This document shows positions 8,377-16,164 of a DNA stretch of 64,000 bases, piece by piece. Each line of letters begins with the position of its first letter. The stretch's first letter is position 1. The position numbers were made by a program, and so were the translations under genes. Location of the stretch: assembly GCF_036347055.1 (NCBI RefSeq), contig NZ_CP108882.1, positions 1,997,001 to 2,061,000 of the forward strand, read 5' to 3'. Under the pieces are notes generated by a model. That model made no database searches. It was given only the letters and a program-made list of their open reading frames with translations, and was not told the origin of the DNA. This DNA comes from Streptomyces sp. NBC_00820 (GTDB lineage Bacteria > Actinomycetota > Actinomycetes > Streptomycetales > Streptomycetaceae).

Positions 8377-9674
8377 TCACGGTCGTCGGTACGGGGACGG
8401 GCGCGCCGGTTCCCGAGGACGTGCTCGCCGGGGCCGCGCTGGTGGTCGGCGGGCGGCGGCATCTGGACGCGGTACGGCTGCCCTCGGGTGCGGAGCGGAT
8501 CGTGCTCGGACCGCCGGCGCCCGCCCTGGACGCGATCGCGGAGTACGTCGGCAAGGAGCTGCCGGTGGTCGTGCTGGCCTCCGGCGATCCCGGGTTCTTC
8601 GGGATCGTGCGGGCGCTGGCCGAGCGGTTCGGGGCCGGGTCGCTGGACGTGCGGCCGGGGGTGTCCTCGGTGGCCGGCGCGTTCGCGCGGATCGGGCTGC
8701 CGTGGGACGACGCGGTCGTGGTCAGCGCGCACGGGCGTGATCTGCGTACGGCCGTCAACATGTGCCGGGCGCATCCGAAGGTGGCGGTGCTGACCGGGCC
8801 CGGCTCCGGTCCGGCCGAGCTGGGCGCCGCGCTGGCCGCCGACGCCGAGGACACCGTCACCGGCACCGGCACCGGCCACCGGGGCGGCGACGCTCACGGC
8901 CCCGGCCGGCGAACGCTCGTCGTGGTGCGCGCGCTCGGCGATCCGGAGCGCGAGCGCGTGGAGCGGGTGACGCCCGCCGAGGCCGCGGCCCGCGACTGGG
9001 GCACGGCGGTGAGCGTGGTGCTGTGCCTGGACGAGGCACGGGCGCTGGGCGGGGTCCGTACGGTCGCCGGGGTGCCCGCGCGGCCCGCGCGCTGGGCGCT
9101 GGAGGAGAGCGCGTTCGCGCACCGCGACTCGATGATCACGAAGTTCGAGGTGCGGGCGCTGGCGCTGGCCCGGCTCGGGCCGGGTCCGGGCGACCTGGTG
9201 TGGGACGTCGGCGCGGGCTCGGGCTCGGTGGCCGTGGAGTGCGCGCGGCTCGGCGCGGCCGTGGTCGCCGTCGAGAAGGCCCCGGACGGGGTGGAGCGGA
9301 TCCGCGCCAACGCGGACGCGCACGGCGTCGGCGTGCGCGTGGTACACGGCACCGCGCCGGACGCGCTGTCCGGCCTGGCCGACGATCCCGACGCCGTGTT
9401 CATCGGCGGCGGCGGGCGCGAACTGCCCGCCGTGGTCGACGCGTGCGCGCGTCGGGCGCGGCGGACCGTCGTCGTCGCCATGGCCGCGCTGGACCGGGTG
9501 CCGGCGGCGCGCGAGGCGCTGGCACGGGCCGGATTCACCTGTGACGGCGTGCTGTTGCAGTCGTCGCGGCTGGCACCGCTGCCGGGAGACGTGACCCGGC
9601 TGGCCGCGACCAATCCCGTTTTCCTGCTGTGGGGCGTCAGAACCCCCGTTCCCGATGAAGGAGTTGCTCAGTGA
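8373..9674 (+). CDS. cobL: Precorrin-6Y C5,15-methyltransferase (CbiE-CbiT fusion)
   Basis: A bifunctional enzyme of about 433 residues. The N-terminal CbiE-like tetrapyrrole methylase (residues about 1-190; ITVVGTGTGAPVP, VVLASGDPGFFG) methylates C5. The C-terminal class I SAM methyltransferase CbiT (about 240-420; VWDVGAGSGSVAVE near 275) methylates C15 and decarboxylates the acetate side chain. The TTG start at 8373 overlaps the cobM stop as TTGA. No other start lies close to the beginning of the conserved ITVVG block, which makes TTG the natural choice. The downstream overlap with the next gene is GTGA. Confidence 0.93.
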   Translation: MITVVGTGTGAPVPEDVLAGAALVVGGRRHLDAVRLPSGAERIVLGPPAPALDAIAEYVGKELPVVVLASGDPGFFGIVRALAERFGAGSLDVRPGVSSVAGAFARIGLPWDDAVVVSAHGRDLRTAVNMCRAHPKVAVLTGPGSGPAELGAALAADAEDTVTGTGTGHRGGDAHGPGRRTLVVVRALGDPERERVERVTPAEAAARDWGTAVSVVLCLDEARALGGVRTVAGVPARPARWALEESAFAHRDSMITKFEVRALALARLGPGPGDLVWDVGAGSGSVAVECARLGAAVVAVEKAPDGVERIRANADAHGVGVRVVHGTAPDALSGLADDPDAVFIGGGGRELPAVVDACARRARRTVVVAMAALDRVPAAREALARAGFTCDGVLLQSSRLAPLPGDVTRLAATNPVFLLWGVRTPVPDEGVAQ

Positions 9675-11374
9675 TCGGCCTCATTTCCGCCACCGCGGCG
9701 GGGGCGGTGGCACGCGACCGGCTGGCCGCGGCGTGGCCCGACCGCACCCGGGTGTACGACGGCCCCGTCGGGGAGGCCGTGCGGGTCGCCTTCGCGGAGT
9801 GCGAACAACTGGTGTGCTTCCTGGCGACGGGCGCGGTCGTACGGCTGCTCGCACCACTGCTCGGCGACAAGGCGGCCGACCCGGGCGTGGTGTGCGTGGA
9901 CGAGACGGGCCGGTTCGCGGTGTCGCTGCTCGGCGGCCACGGTGGCGGTGCCAACGAACTCGCCCGCGAGGTGGGCGCGTCGCTCGGCGCCGAGCCGGTG
10001 GTGACGACCGCGACGGACTCCGCCGGCCTGCCGGGTCTCGACACCCTCGGGTTCCCCTTCGAGGGGTCACTCGCCGCGGTGTCGCGGGCCCTGCTGGACG
10101 GCGAACCGGTCACCCTGGAGGCCGAGTTGGCGTGGCCGCTGCCCGCGCTGCCGACCTCGGCGCAGGGGTCGTACACCATCCGGCTCACCGACCGGGCGGT
10201 CGAACCGGGCGAGCGTGAGGTGCTGTTGCGGCCGCCGTCCCTCGTCGTCGGCGTGGGCGCCTCCAGGGGTGCCCCGGCCGAGGAGGTGCTCGGGCTGATC
10301 CAGGATGCGCTCCGGGAGGCGGGTCTGTCGGCGGCGTCGGTGGCCGAACTCGCCACCGTGGACGCCAAGTCGGAGGAGCCGGGCATCGTGGCGGCCGCCG
10401 AGCGGCTGGGGGTGCCCCTGGTGACCTACCCGGCCGGGCGGTTGGCGGCCGTCGAGGTGCCGAACCCCTCCGACGCGCCCCTCGCCGCTGTCGGCACCCC
10501 GTCGGTGGCCGAGGCGGCGGCGCTGGCGCGCGGCGGTGAACTCCTCGTGCCCAAGCGGAAGTCCGAGCGTGCCGACGGGCAGCCGGCCATGGCGACCTGT
10601 GCCGTCGTACGGCGTCCGGGGCGCGGGCGGCTCGCGGTGGTGGGGCTCGGACCCGGCGCCCGGGACCTGCTCACGCCGCGCGCGGCCGACGAACTGCGGC
10701 GCGCCTCTGTGCTGGTGGGGCTCGACCAGTACGTCGACCAGATCCGCGATCTGCTGCGGCCGGGCACCCGGGTGCTGGAGTCGGGGCTCGGGGCCGAGGA
10801 GGAACGCGCCCGTACGGCGGTCTCAATGGCCCGCGAGGGGCACGCGGTGGCGCTGATCGGCAGCGGGGACGCGGGGGTGTACGCGATGGCGTCGCCCGCG
10901 CTCGCCGAGGCCGCCGACGACATCGACGTGGTCGGCGTGCCGGGCGTGACGGCGGCGCTGGCCGCCGGGGCGATCCTGGGCGCGCCGCTGGGCCACGACC
11001 ACGTGTCGATCAGCCTGTCCGACCTGCACACGCCGTGGGAGGTCATCGAGCGGCGGGTACGGGCGGCGGCCGAGGCCGACATCGTCGTCACCTTCTACAA
11101 CCCGCGTTCCCGGGGCCGGGACTGGCAGTTGCCGAAGGCGCTCGCGATCCTCGCGGAGCACCGGGAACCGGCGACGCCGGTCGGGGTCGTCCGCAACGCC
11201 TCGCGGCCGGACGAGTCGAGCCGGCTGACCACGCTGGCCGCGCTGGACCCGGCGACGGTCGACATGATGACGGTGGTCACCGTGGGCAACACCGCGACCC
11301 GGAACATCGCCGGGCGGATGGTGACCCCGCGCGGCTACCGCTGGCAGGAGAGCACGCGGGAGGACGCCCGATGA
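9671..11374 (+). CDS. cobJ: CbiG - precorrin-3B C17-methyltransferase (CobJ) fusion
   Basis: A 567-residue two-function protein. Residues about 1-130 match the CbiG N-terminal domain (LVCFLATGAVVRLLAPLLGDK, LLGGHGGGANELA) and about 185-300 the CbiG C-terminal domain. About 317-560 is a CobJ/CbiH tetrapyrrole methylase (RLAVVGLGPGARDLLTPRA, ALIGSGDAGVYAMASP). CobJ makes precorrin-4 with ring contraction; CbiG opens the delta-lactone in the anaerobic route. Such fusions are known in actinobacteria. The CbiG half suggests the O2-dependent CobG is not the ring-contraction partner here, which is an inference. Overlaps both neighbours (GTGA, ATGA). Confidence 0.92.
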   Translation: MIGLISATAAGAVARDRLAAAWPDRTRVYDGPVGEAVRVAFAECEQLVCFLATGAVVRLLAPLLGDKAADPGVVCVDETGRFAVSLLGGHGGGANELAREVGASLGAEPVVTTATDSAGLPGLDTLGFPFEGSLAAVSRALLDGEPVTLEAELAWPLPALPTSAQGSYTIRLTDRAVEPGEREVLLRPPSLVVGVGASRGAPAEEVLGLIQDALREAGLSAASVAELATVDAKSEEPGIVAAAERLGVPLVTYPAGRLAAVEVPNPSDAPLAAVGTPSVAEAAALARGGELLVPKRKSERADGQPAMATCAVVRRPGRGRLAVVGLGPGARDLLTPRAADELRRASVLVGLDQYVDQIRDLLRPGTRVLESGLGAEEERARTAVSMAREGHAVALIGSGDAGVYAMASPALAEAADDIDVVGVPGVTAALAAGAILGAPLGHDHVSISLSDLHTPWEVIERRVRAAAEADIVVTFYNPRSRGRDWQLPKALAILAEHREPATPVGVVRNASRPDESSRLTTLAALDPATVDMMTVVTVGNTATRNIAGRMVTPRGYRWQESTREDAR

Positions 11375-12021
11375 ACGCTGCGAACGCCGCGAACGCCGTG
11401 ACCGCCGTGAATGCCGTGACCGCCGTGAACCCCGCCGACCGTGTGGTCCACCCGATCGAGCAGGAGTCCTTCCGGCGGCTGCGCGCCCGTCTGGACACCT
11501 CGCACCTCGCGCCGCTGACCCGGGCCGTGGTGGAGCGGGTCATCCACTCCGCGGCCGACCTGGAGTACGCGGACGACCTCGTCCTGGCCGAGGGCGACCT
11601 GGTGAAGGCGCATGCCGCGCTGCACGCCGGGGCGCCCGTGGTCGTGGACGTGGAGATGGTCGCGGCCGGCATCACCCGCCGGGAGACCGTCTGCCGGCTG
11701 AAGGACGCCAAGTCCGGCCCTGGACTGACTCGTTCGGCCCATGCGGTCCGGCTCGCGTACGAGGAGGTCGGGCCCGGAGCCCTGTGGGTGATCGGCTGTG
11801 CGCCGACCGCCCTGGAGGAGCTGCTGACCCTGGACGCCGCCCCCGCGCTCGTCATCGGCCTGCCCGTCGGCTTCGTCGGCGCGGCCGAGTCCAAGGAGGC
11901 GCTGCGCGCGAGCGGGCTGCCCGCCGTGAGCAACGTGTCCGAGAAGGGCGGCTCGGCGGTCGCCGCCGCCGCCCTCAACGCCTTGCTGTACCATCCGATC
12001 ACCCCGGAGGAGACCCCGTGA
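11371..12021 (+). CDS. cobH: Precorrin-8X methylmutase
   Basis: CobH/CbiC, 216 residues, moves the C11 methyl group to C12, giving hydrogenobyrinate. The catalytic His lies in VERVIHSAADLEYADDL (about residue 60). Other family blocks are VVVDVEMVAAGITRR and IGLPVGFVGAAESKEAL. An unusual Asn/Ala/Val-rich N-terminal tail (residues about 2-22) is built from repeated AACGCCGYGA-like units and is probably not part of the catalytic fold. An in-frame extension upstream of 11371 lies within cobJ; ATG at the ATGA overlap is preferred. Confidence 0.94.
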   Translation: MNAANAANAVTAVNAVTAVNPADRVVHPIEQESFRRLRARLDTSHLAPLTRAVVERVIHSAADLEYADDLVLAEGDLVKAHAALHAGAPVVVDVEMVAAGITRRETVCRLKDAKSGPGLTRSAHAVRLAYEEVGPGALWVIGCAPTALEELLTLDAAPALVIGLPVGFVGAAESKEALRASGLPAVSNVSEKGGSAVAAAALNALLYHPITPEETP

Positions 12022-12971
12022 CCACCCCGCCGCCCGCCCTGCTCATCGCCGGCCACGGCACCCGGGACGAGGCCGGAGCCGAGGCGTTCCGCGACTTCGT
12101 ACGGGAGTTGGGCCGCCGTCACCCCGAACTGCCCGTCGCGGGCGGCTTCATCGAGCTGTCCCCGCCGCCGCTGGGCGACGCCGTGACCGAGCTGGTCGGA
12201 CAGGGCGTACGGCGGTTCGCCGCCGTGCCGTTGATGCTGGTGTCCGCCGGACACGCCAAGGGTGACATCCCGGCCGCGCTGGCCCGCGAGAAGGAGCGGC
12301 ACCCGGGCATCTCGTACAGCTACGGGCGCCCGCTCGGCCCGCATCCGGCGCTGCTGAACGTGCTGGAGCGGCGCCTCGACGAGGCCCTCGGGGACACCGC
12401 CCGTACGCCCGAGGAGCGCGCGGAGGTGACCGTGCTGCTGGTGGGGCGCGGGTCCACCGACCCGGACGCCAACGCCGAGGTGCACAAGGCGGCGCGGCTG
12501 CTGTGGGAGGGGCGCGGGTACGCAGGTGTGGAGACGGCGTTCGTGTCGCTGGCGGCGCCGGACGTACCGAGCGGGCTCGACCGGTGCGCCCGGCTGGGGG
12601 CGCGGCGGATCGTGGTGCTGCCCTACTTCCTGTTCACGGGGATCCTGCCGGACCGGGTGCGGCGGCAGACCGGGGACTGGGCGGCCGCGCATCCCGAGAC
12701 CGAGGTGCGGTCGGCGGACGTCATCGGGCCCGAGCCGGAGCTGCTGGACCTGGTGATGGAGCGGTACAGGGAGGCCGTCGAGGGCGACCTGCGCATGAAC
12801 TGCGACTCGTGCGTGTACCGGATCGCGCTGCCGGGGTTCGCGGACAAGGTGGGGCTGCCGCAGCAGCCGCACTTCCACCCGGACGACGACGACCACCACC
12901 ACGGGCCGGGGCAGGAGCACGGTCACGGGCACCACCATCACGGGGGGCACTCACACAGCCATGCGCACTGA
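12018..12971 (+). CDS. cbiX: CbiX-type sirohydrochlorin/cobalt chelatase with His-rich tail
   Basis: A 317-residue long-form CbiX protein with two chelatase half-domains. The N-half has the metal-site histidines in LIAGHGTRDEAG and LVSAGHAKGDIPA. The C-half has LLVGRGSTDPDAN and VLPYFLFTGILPDR, followed by MNCDSCVYR. CbiX inserts Co2+ into sirohydrochlorin or an early precorrin without ATP. The final 33 residues contain 15 histidines plus an Asp run, a likely metal reservoir. GTG start at the GTGA overlap with cobH. Its presence beside CobN is odd because CobN inserts cobalt late; a ferrochelatase-like role for siroheme is an alternative. Confidence 0.88.
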   Translation: MTTPPPALLIAGHGTRDEAGAEAFRDFVRELGRRHPELPVAGGFIELSPPPLGDAVTELVGQGVRRFAAVPLMLVSAGHAKGDIPAALAREKERHPGISYSYGRPLGPHPALLNVLERRLDEALGDTARTPEERAEVTVLLVGRGSTDPDANAEVHKAARLLWEGRGYAGVETAFVSLAAPDVPSGLDRCARLGARRIVVLPYFLFTGILPDRVRRQTGDWAAAHPETEVRSADVIGPEPELLDLVMERYREAVEGDLRMNCDSCVYRIALPGFADKVGLPQQPHFHPDDDDHHHGPGQEHGHGHHHHGGHSHSHAH

Positions 12972-14142
12972 CGGCACCGGGAACGGACCGGGTGGCGGGC
13001 ACGGCCTGGGCACCCGGGGCGGGCTGGACGGCGGGTACGACCGGGAGACCCGGGGCGGGCCCGACAGCGAGCACGACCGGGAGACCCAGGGCGGGCCCGA
13101 CAACGGCCACGACCTGCGGCATCACGGGGACGCCGAGGTGCGGGACGACGGGGCCGCGCTGGTCGACCTCGCCGTCAACGTGCGCGCGGACACGCCGCCG
13201 GCCTGGCTGCGGGACGAGATCGCCGCGTCGCTGTCCTCGCTGGCGGCCTATCCGGACGGACGGGCCGCGCGGGCGGCGGTGGCGGCGCGGCACGGGCTGC
13301 CGGTGGACCGGGTACTGCTGACGGCGGGGGCGGCGGAGGCGTTCGTGCTGCTGGCGCGCGCGCTGAAGGTGCGTCGACCGGTCGTCGTGCACCCGCAGTT
13401 CACCGAGCCCGAGGCGGCGCTGCGGGACGCGGGGCACACCGTGGACCGGGTGCTGCTGCGGGCCGAGGACGGGTTCCGGCTGGACGCGGCGGCGGTTCCC
13501 GAGGACGCGGATCTGGTGGTGATCGGGAATCCGACGAACCCCACGTCCGTGCTGCATCCCGCGGACAGCGTGGCGCGGCTCGCCCGTCCCGGGCGGACGC
13601 TGGTGGTCGACGAGGCGTTCATGGACGCGGTGCCGGGTGAGCGGGAGGCGCTGGCCGGACGGACGGACGTACCCGGGCTGGTGGTATTGCGCAGCCTGAC
13701 CAAGACGTGGGGGCTGGCGGGGCTGCGGATCGGGTACGTGCTGGCCGACCCCGAGGTCGTCGCCTCGCTGGAGCGGGCGCAGCCGCTGTGGCCCGTCTCC
13801 ACCCCCGCGCTGGCCGCGGCCGAGGCGTGTGTGGCGCCTAGGGCGCTGGCGGAGGCGGCGCACGCGGCGCACCGGATCGCGTCGGACCGGGGCCATCTGG
13901 TGGCGGGGCTGGCCGCGTTCGCCCCGTACGGGGTGCGGGTGGTGGAACCCGCCGAGGGGCCGTTCCTGCTCGTACGGATTCCCGGGGCCGCCTCGGTACG
14001 ACGGCGGTTGCGCGAACTCGGCTACGCGGTACGGCGTGGGGACACGTTCCCGGGGCTCGGCGAGGAGTGGGTACGGGTGGCGGTGCGGGACCGGGGCACG
14101 GTCAGGGGGTTCCTGCGGGCACTGTCCGCCGTGCTGACGTGA
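12961..14142 (+). CDS. cobC: CobC-like PLP aminotransferase (threonine-phosphate decarboxylase family)
   Basis: A 393-residue fold-type I PLP enzyme related to histidinol-phosphate aminotransferase and to mycobacterial Rv2231c, usually called CobC in actinobacterial cob clusters. It may make (R)-1-aminopropan-2-yl phosphate for the nucleotide loop. Motifs: LTAGAAEAF, the NPTNPT loop in VVIGNPTNPTSVLHP, and the PLP lysine in RSLTKTWGLAGLRIGY. About 55 N-terminal residues before LVDLAVNVRADTP are low-complexity, with three 12-residue repeats. ATG 12961 overlaps cbiX by 11 bp; a start further in, past the repeats, cannot be excluded. Confidence 0.85.
   Translation: MRTDGTGNGPGGGHGLGTRGGLDGGYDRETRGGPDSEHDRETQGGPDNGHDLRHHGDAEVRDDGAALVDLAVNVRADTPPAWLRDEIAASLSSLAAYPDGRAARAAVAARHGLPVDRVLLTAGAAEAFVLLARALKVRRPVVVHPQFTEPEAALRDAGHTVDRVLLRAEDGFRLDAAAVPEDADLVVIGNPTNPTSVLHPADSVARLARPGRTLVVDEAFMDAVPGEREALAGRTDVPGLVVLRSLTKTWGLAGLRIGYVLADPEVVASLERAQPLWPVSTPALAAAEACVAPRALAEAAHAAHRIASDRGHLVAGLAAFAPYGVRVVEPAEGPFLLVRIPGAASVRRRLRELGYAVRRGDTFPGLGEEWVRVAVRDRGTVRGFLRALSAVLT
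13018..13125 (+). repeat. Three tandem 36-bp repeats in the 5' end of cobC
   Basis: Three consecutive 36-bp units (13018, 13054, 13090) encode GGLDGGYDRETR, GGPDSEHDRETQ and GGPDNGHDLRHH. The first two are close copies and the third diverges at its end. They lie in the low-complexity leader of the protein, before the catalytic fold. Confidence 0.85.
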
Positions 14143-14166
14143 CCGGACCCCCGTAGCCCCCTCGCC

Positions 14167-14246
14167 CACCCGCGCCGGGCGGGGTCCCGCCCGGGTGCCT
14201 CGGCGCGATCGCCTCGGCACCGGTGAGACCCCGCCCGGCGCGGGTG
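14167..14246. terminator. Large inverted repeat, probable bidirectional terminator
   Basis: Perfect 20-bp arms (14167-14186 and 14227-14246) are separated by 40 bp, which itself contains a nested GGTGCC/GGCACC pair. It lies between the 3' ends of the convergent cobC and surface-protein genes, the right place for a shared terminator. There is no T-tract, as is common in Streptomyces. Confidence 0.75.
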
Positions 14247-14293
14247 CCGGCCGCCGGCCCGTGCCGCGGTCGGCGACCGCGCCGGCCGTCGGC

Positions 14294-15361
14294 TCAGCCC
14301 TTGCGCCTGCGCACCACCGTCACCACTCCCCCGCCCACCAGCAGCAACGCCACCGCGCCGCCCGCGATGTACGGCGTCGCCGAGGCGCCGCCGGTCGCCG
14401 CCAGGTCGGCCCGGACCGTCTGGGGCTTGACCCCGGAGGCCGCGTCAGGGCTCGACGTTGTCCGAACGGCCGGGTCCTGACCGGATGCCGGGGAGTCGGC
14501 CTGGTCCTGGCCCGATGCCGGGGAGCCACCGTGGTCCTGACCGGATACCGGGGAGCCGGCCGGGTCCTGACCGGATGCCTGAGAGCCGGCCGGGTCGTGA
14601 CTCTGTGCCGGATGGCCGGTGGGGCGGTGCATCGGGGACTCGCAGGTGGCCTTGGCGAGGGTCAGAGTGCCCTCCACCTCCGCCACGTTCAGCTTCAGGG
14701 GGTTGACGGACACCTTGAGTTCGAGGGCGGTGGCGGCCGCCGTGCGGGTCGTCGTGCGGTGCTGGGCGTAGGAGAGGCCGACCTCGCCCACGCCGGGGAC
14801 CTTCACCCGGGTCGGGCCGCCGACGGTGAGGGTGACGCGCCTGCCCAGGATCGTGATGCTGCCGAGGGCGTTCGCGGAGGCGGTGGGCGCCTTGCCCACC
14901 TCGCAGACGGCGTCGGCGGTGACCGTGCCGACCTCGACGAGGGACAGCAGCGGCAGTCCGGGAACGTGGAGCCGGGCGTTGACCAGGCGGACCGAGCCCT
15001 CGGCGCGTTTCGCGGTCACCGTGGCCCTGGCCGAGGCGACGTCCGCGCCGAGGACGGTGAAGGGCCTGCCCCCGTTCACGCCGTCGAGCCGGGCCGACAG
15101 CGCCGTCCTGTCGGCGCTGCTCGGTGCCTGGACCTCGTTGAGCGAGACCGCGAGCGGGACGTTCACGGTCTTGTTGAGCAGGGACACGTCGAGCCCGGCG
15201 CGCAGGACGACGGCGGAGGCGCGACCGTGCTTCCCGGTCGTGTGCTCACCGGTCGCGTGCGCCGCGCTCGCGCCGAGGAGCACGGGAGCCGCGGTCACGG
15301 CGGTCACCGTCGCGAGAGCGGCGAGACGACGTGCGGGCATAAGGAAGTTGTTGCTGTTCAA
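14294..15361 (-). CDS. SCO1860-family LAxTG-anchored surface protein
   Basis: A 355-residue exported wall protein. A basic start is followed by a hydrophobic signal peptide ending near ASAAHA. A conserved extracellular domain (about 45-240) has two cysteines (DAVCEV, KATCES). Next come a Ser/Gly/Gln/Asp-rich stalk with four 10-residue repeats, a sortase-type LAATG signal, a hydrophobic segment and an RRRKG tail. Class E sortases recognise LAxTG in Streptomyces. The TTG at 15361 has a G-run upstream; ATG at 15340 is an alternative that keeps the signal peptide. Function unknown; the family name is from recognition of the SCO1860-like pattern next to a cob cluster. Confidence 0.8.
   Translation of the reverse strand: MNSNNFLMPARRLAALATVTAVTAAPVLLGASAAHATGEHTTGKHGRASAVVLRAGLDVSLLNKTVNVPLAVSLNEVQAPSSADRTALSARLDGVNGGRPFTVLGADVASARATVTAKRAEGSVRLVNARLHVPGLPLLSLVEVGTVTADAVCEVGKAPTASANALGSITILGRRVTLTVGGPTRVKVPGVGEVGLSYAQHRTTTRTAAATALELKVSVNPLKLNVAEVEGTLTLAKATCESPMHRPTGHPAQSHDPAGSQASGQDPAGSPVSGQDHGGSPASGQDQADSPASGQDPAVRTTSSPDAASGVKPQTVRADLAATGGASATPYIAGGAVALLLVGGGVVTVVRRRKG
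14474..14593 (-). repeat. Four tandem 30-bp repeats in the surface-protein stalk
   Basis: Units begin at 14474, 14504, 14534 and 14564 and encode variants of GSPASGQDxx. They lengthen the stalk between the folded domain and the LAATG anchor, so copy number would set how far the domain reaches from the wall. Confidence 0.9.
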
Positions 15362-15564
15362 GGCGGTGGGACCCCCAGACGGGACATGCTTGGGACCCGA
15401 CCACCCTTACGCACTGTGGGTGAACGGTCAGCAATCCTGAGTTACTTCACTCATTCGTGGATATTCCGCACGCCTCTTCGAATCATCAAGCACACGCGTT
15501 CCCTTCGTTCCGCGTGCCCTCGACGTGCCCTCCGTGAGCTCTCCGCGTGCCGCTACCGGGATTC
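15362..15564. promoter_or_regulatory. Upstream region of the surface-protein gene
   Basis: About 200 bp between the surface-protein start and the transposon left end. It must contain the leftward promoter. A comparatively AT-rich stretch lies around 15430-15490, the most likely promoter zone. I could not fix -35/-10 boxes with confidence. Confidence 0.35.
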
Positions 15565-15640
15565 ATTCGCAGCGCATAGGGCTTCAGTCCGGTGGTGAAG
15601 TGAATCTTGTCGTGGCGACGCGGAGCGTTGCGGATTCCTG

Positions 15641-15720
15641 GCCGGCGGAGCCGGACATCGCGTGTTCACCACCCGTGGTGCGGAGCACCGCGATGGCTGG
15701 TCCCGGCGGAGCCGGGTGAT
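15641..15720. repeat. Structured left end of the IS element
   Basis: A long imperfect hairpin pairs CATCGCG (15656) with CGCGATG (about 15689) and contains an inner CACCA/TGGTG stem. It is flanked by two copies of GGCGGAGCCGG (15644 and 15706). These lie between the left-end hairpin and tnpA and may be subterminal binding sites or a tnpA-linked RNA structure. Confidence 0.6.
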
Positions 15721-15722
15721 GC

Positions 15723-16139
15723 TCACACGGGCCGGTTCTGTTGCTCGATGTACTGCTTGACCACGGAGAGCGGGGCGCCGCCGACAGTTCCGGCGAAGTA
15801 GGACCCGGACCAGAGCTTGTTGGCCCGCCAGTAGTGGCGCACCAGGTCGGGGAACTCCTGGCGCAGACGGCGGGAGGAGACACCCTTGAGGGAGTTGACC
15901 AGCTTCGTGACGGCGACCTTGGGCGGAAAGTTCACCAGGAGGTGGACGTGATTGTCCTCGCCGTTGAACTCCACCAGTTCGCACTCGAAGTCCTCGCACA
16001 CCGACCGCATGATCTCCTCCATGCGTGTCAGATGAACATCCGTGAACACCTTGTGCCGGAACTTGGTCACGAAGACCAAGTGCACATGCATCACGAAAAC
16101 ACAGTGCCGGCCAGTCCTGATCTTCTGCATTTCGCCCAT
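15723..16139 (-). CDS. tnpA: IS200/IS605 Y1 transposase TnpA
   Basis: 138 residues, the normal size of HUH-family Y1 transposases that cut and rejoin single-stranded transposon ends. The HUH motif appears in NHVHLLVNFPP and the catalytic tyrosine in VVKQYIEQQ near the C-terminus. Conserved LVFVTKFRHKVF lies near the N-terminus. The frame is open further upstream over the tnpB start, but the ATG at 16139 gives the family start MGEMQKIRTGRH. No frameshift or missing catalytic residue is seen, so it looks active. Confidence 0.93.
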   Translation of the reverse strand: MGEMQKIRTGRHCVFVMHVHLVFVTKFRHKVFTDVHLTRMEEIMRSVCEDFECELVEFNGEDNHVHLLVNFPPKVAVTKLVNSLKGVSSRRLRQEFPDLVRHYWRANKLWSGSYFAGTVGGAPLSVVKQYIEQQNRPV

Positions 16140-16164
16140 AACCCAAGTATGTATCGTGGCCGTC

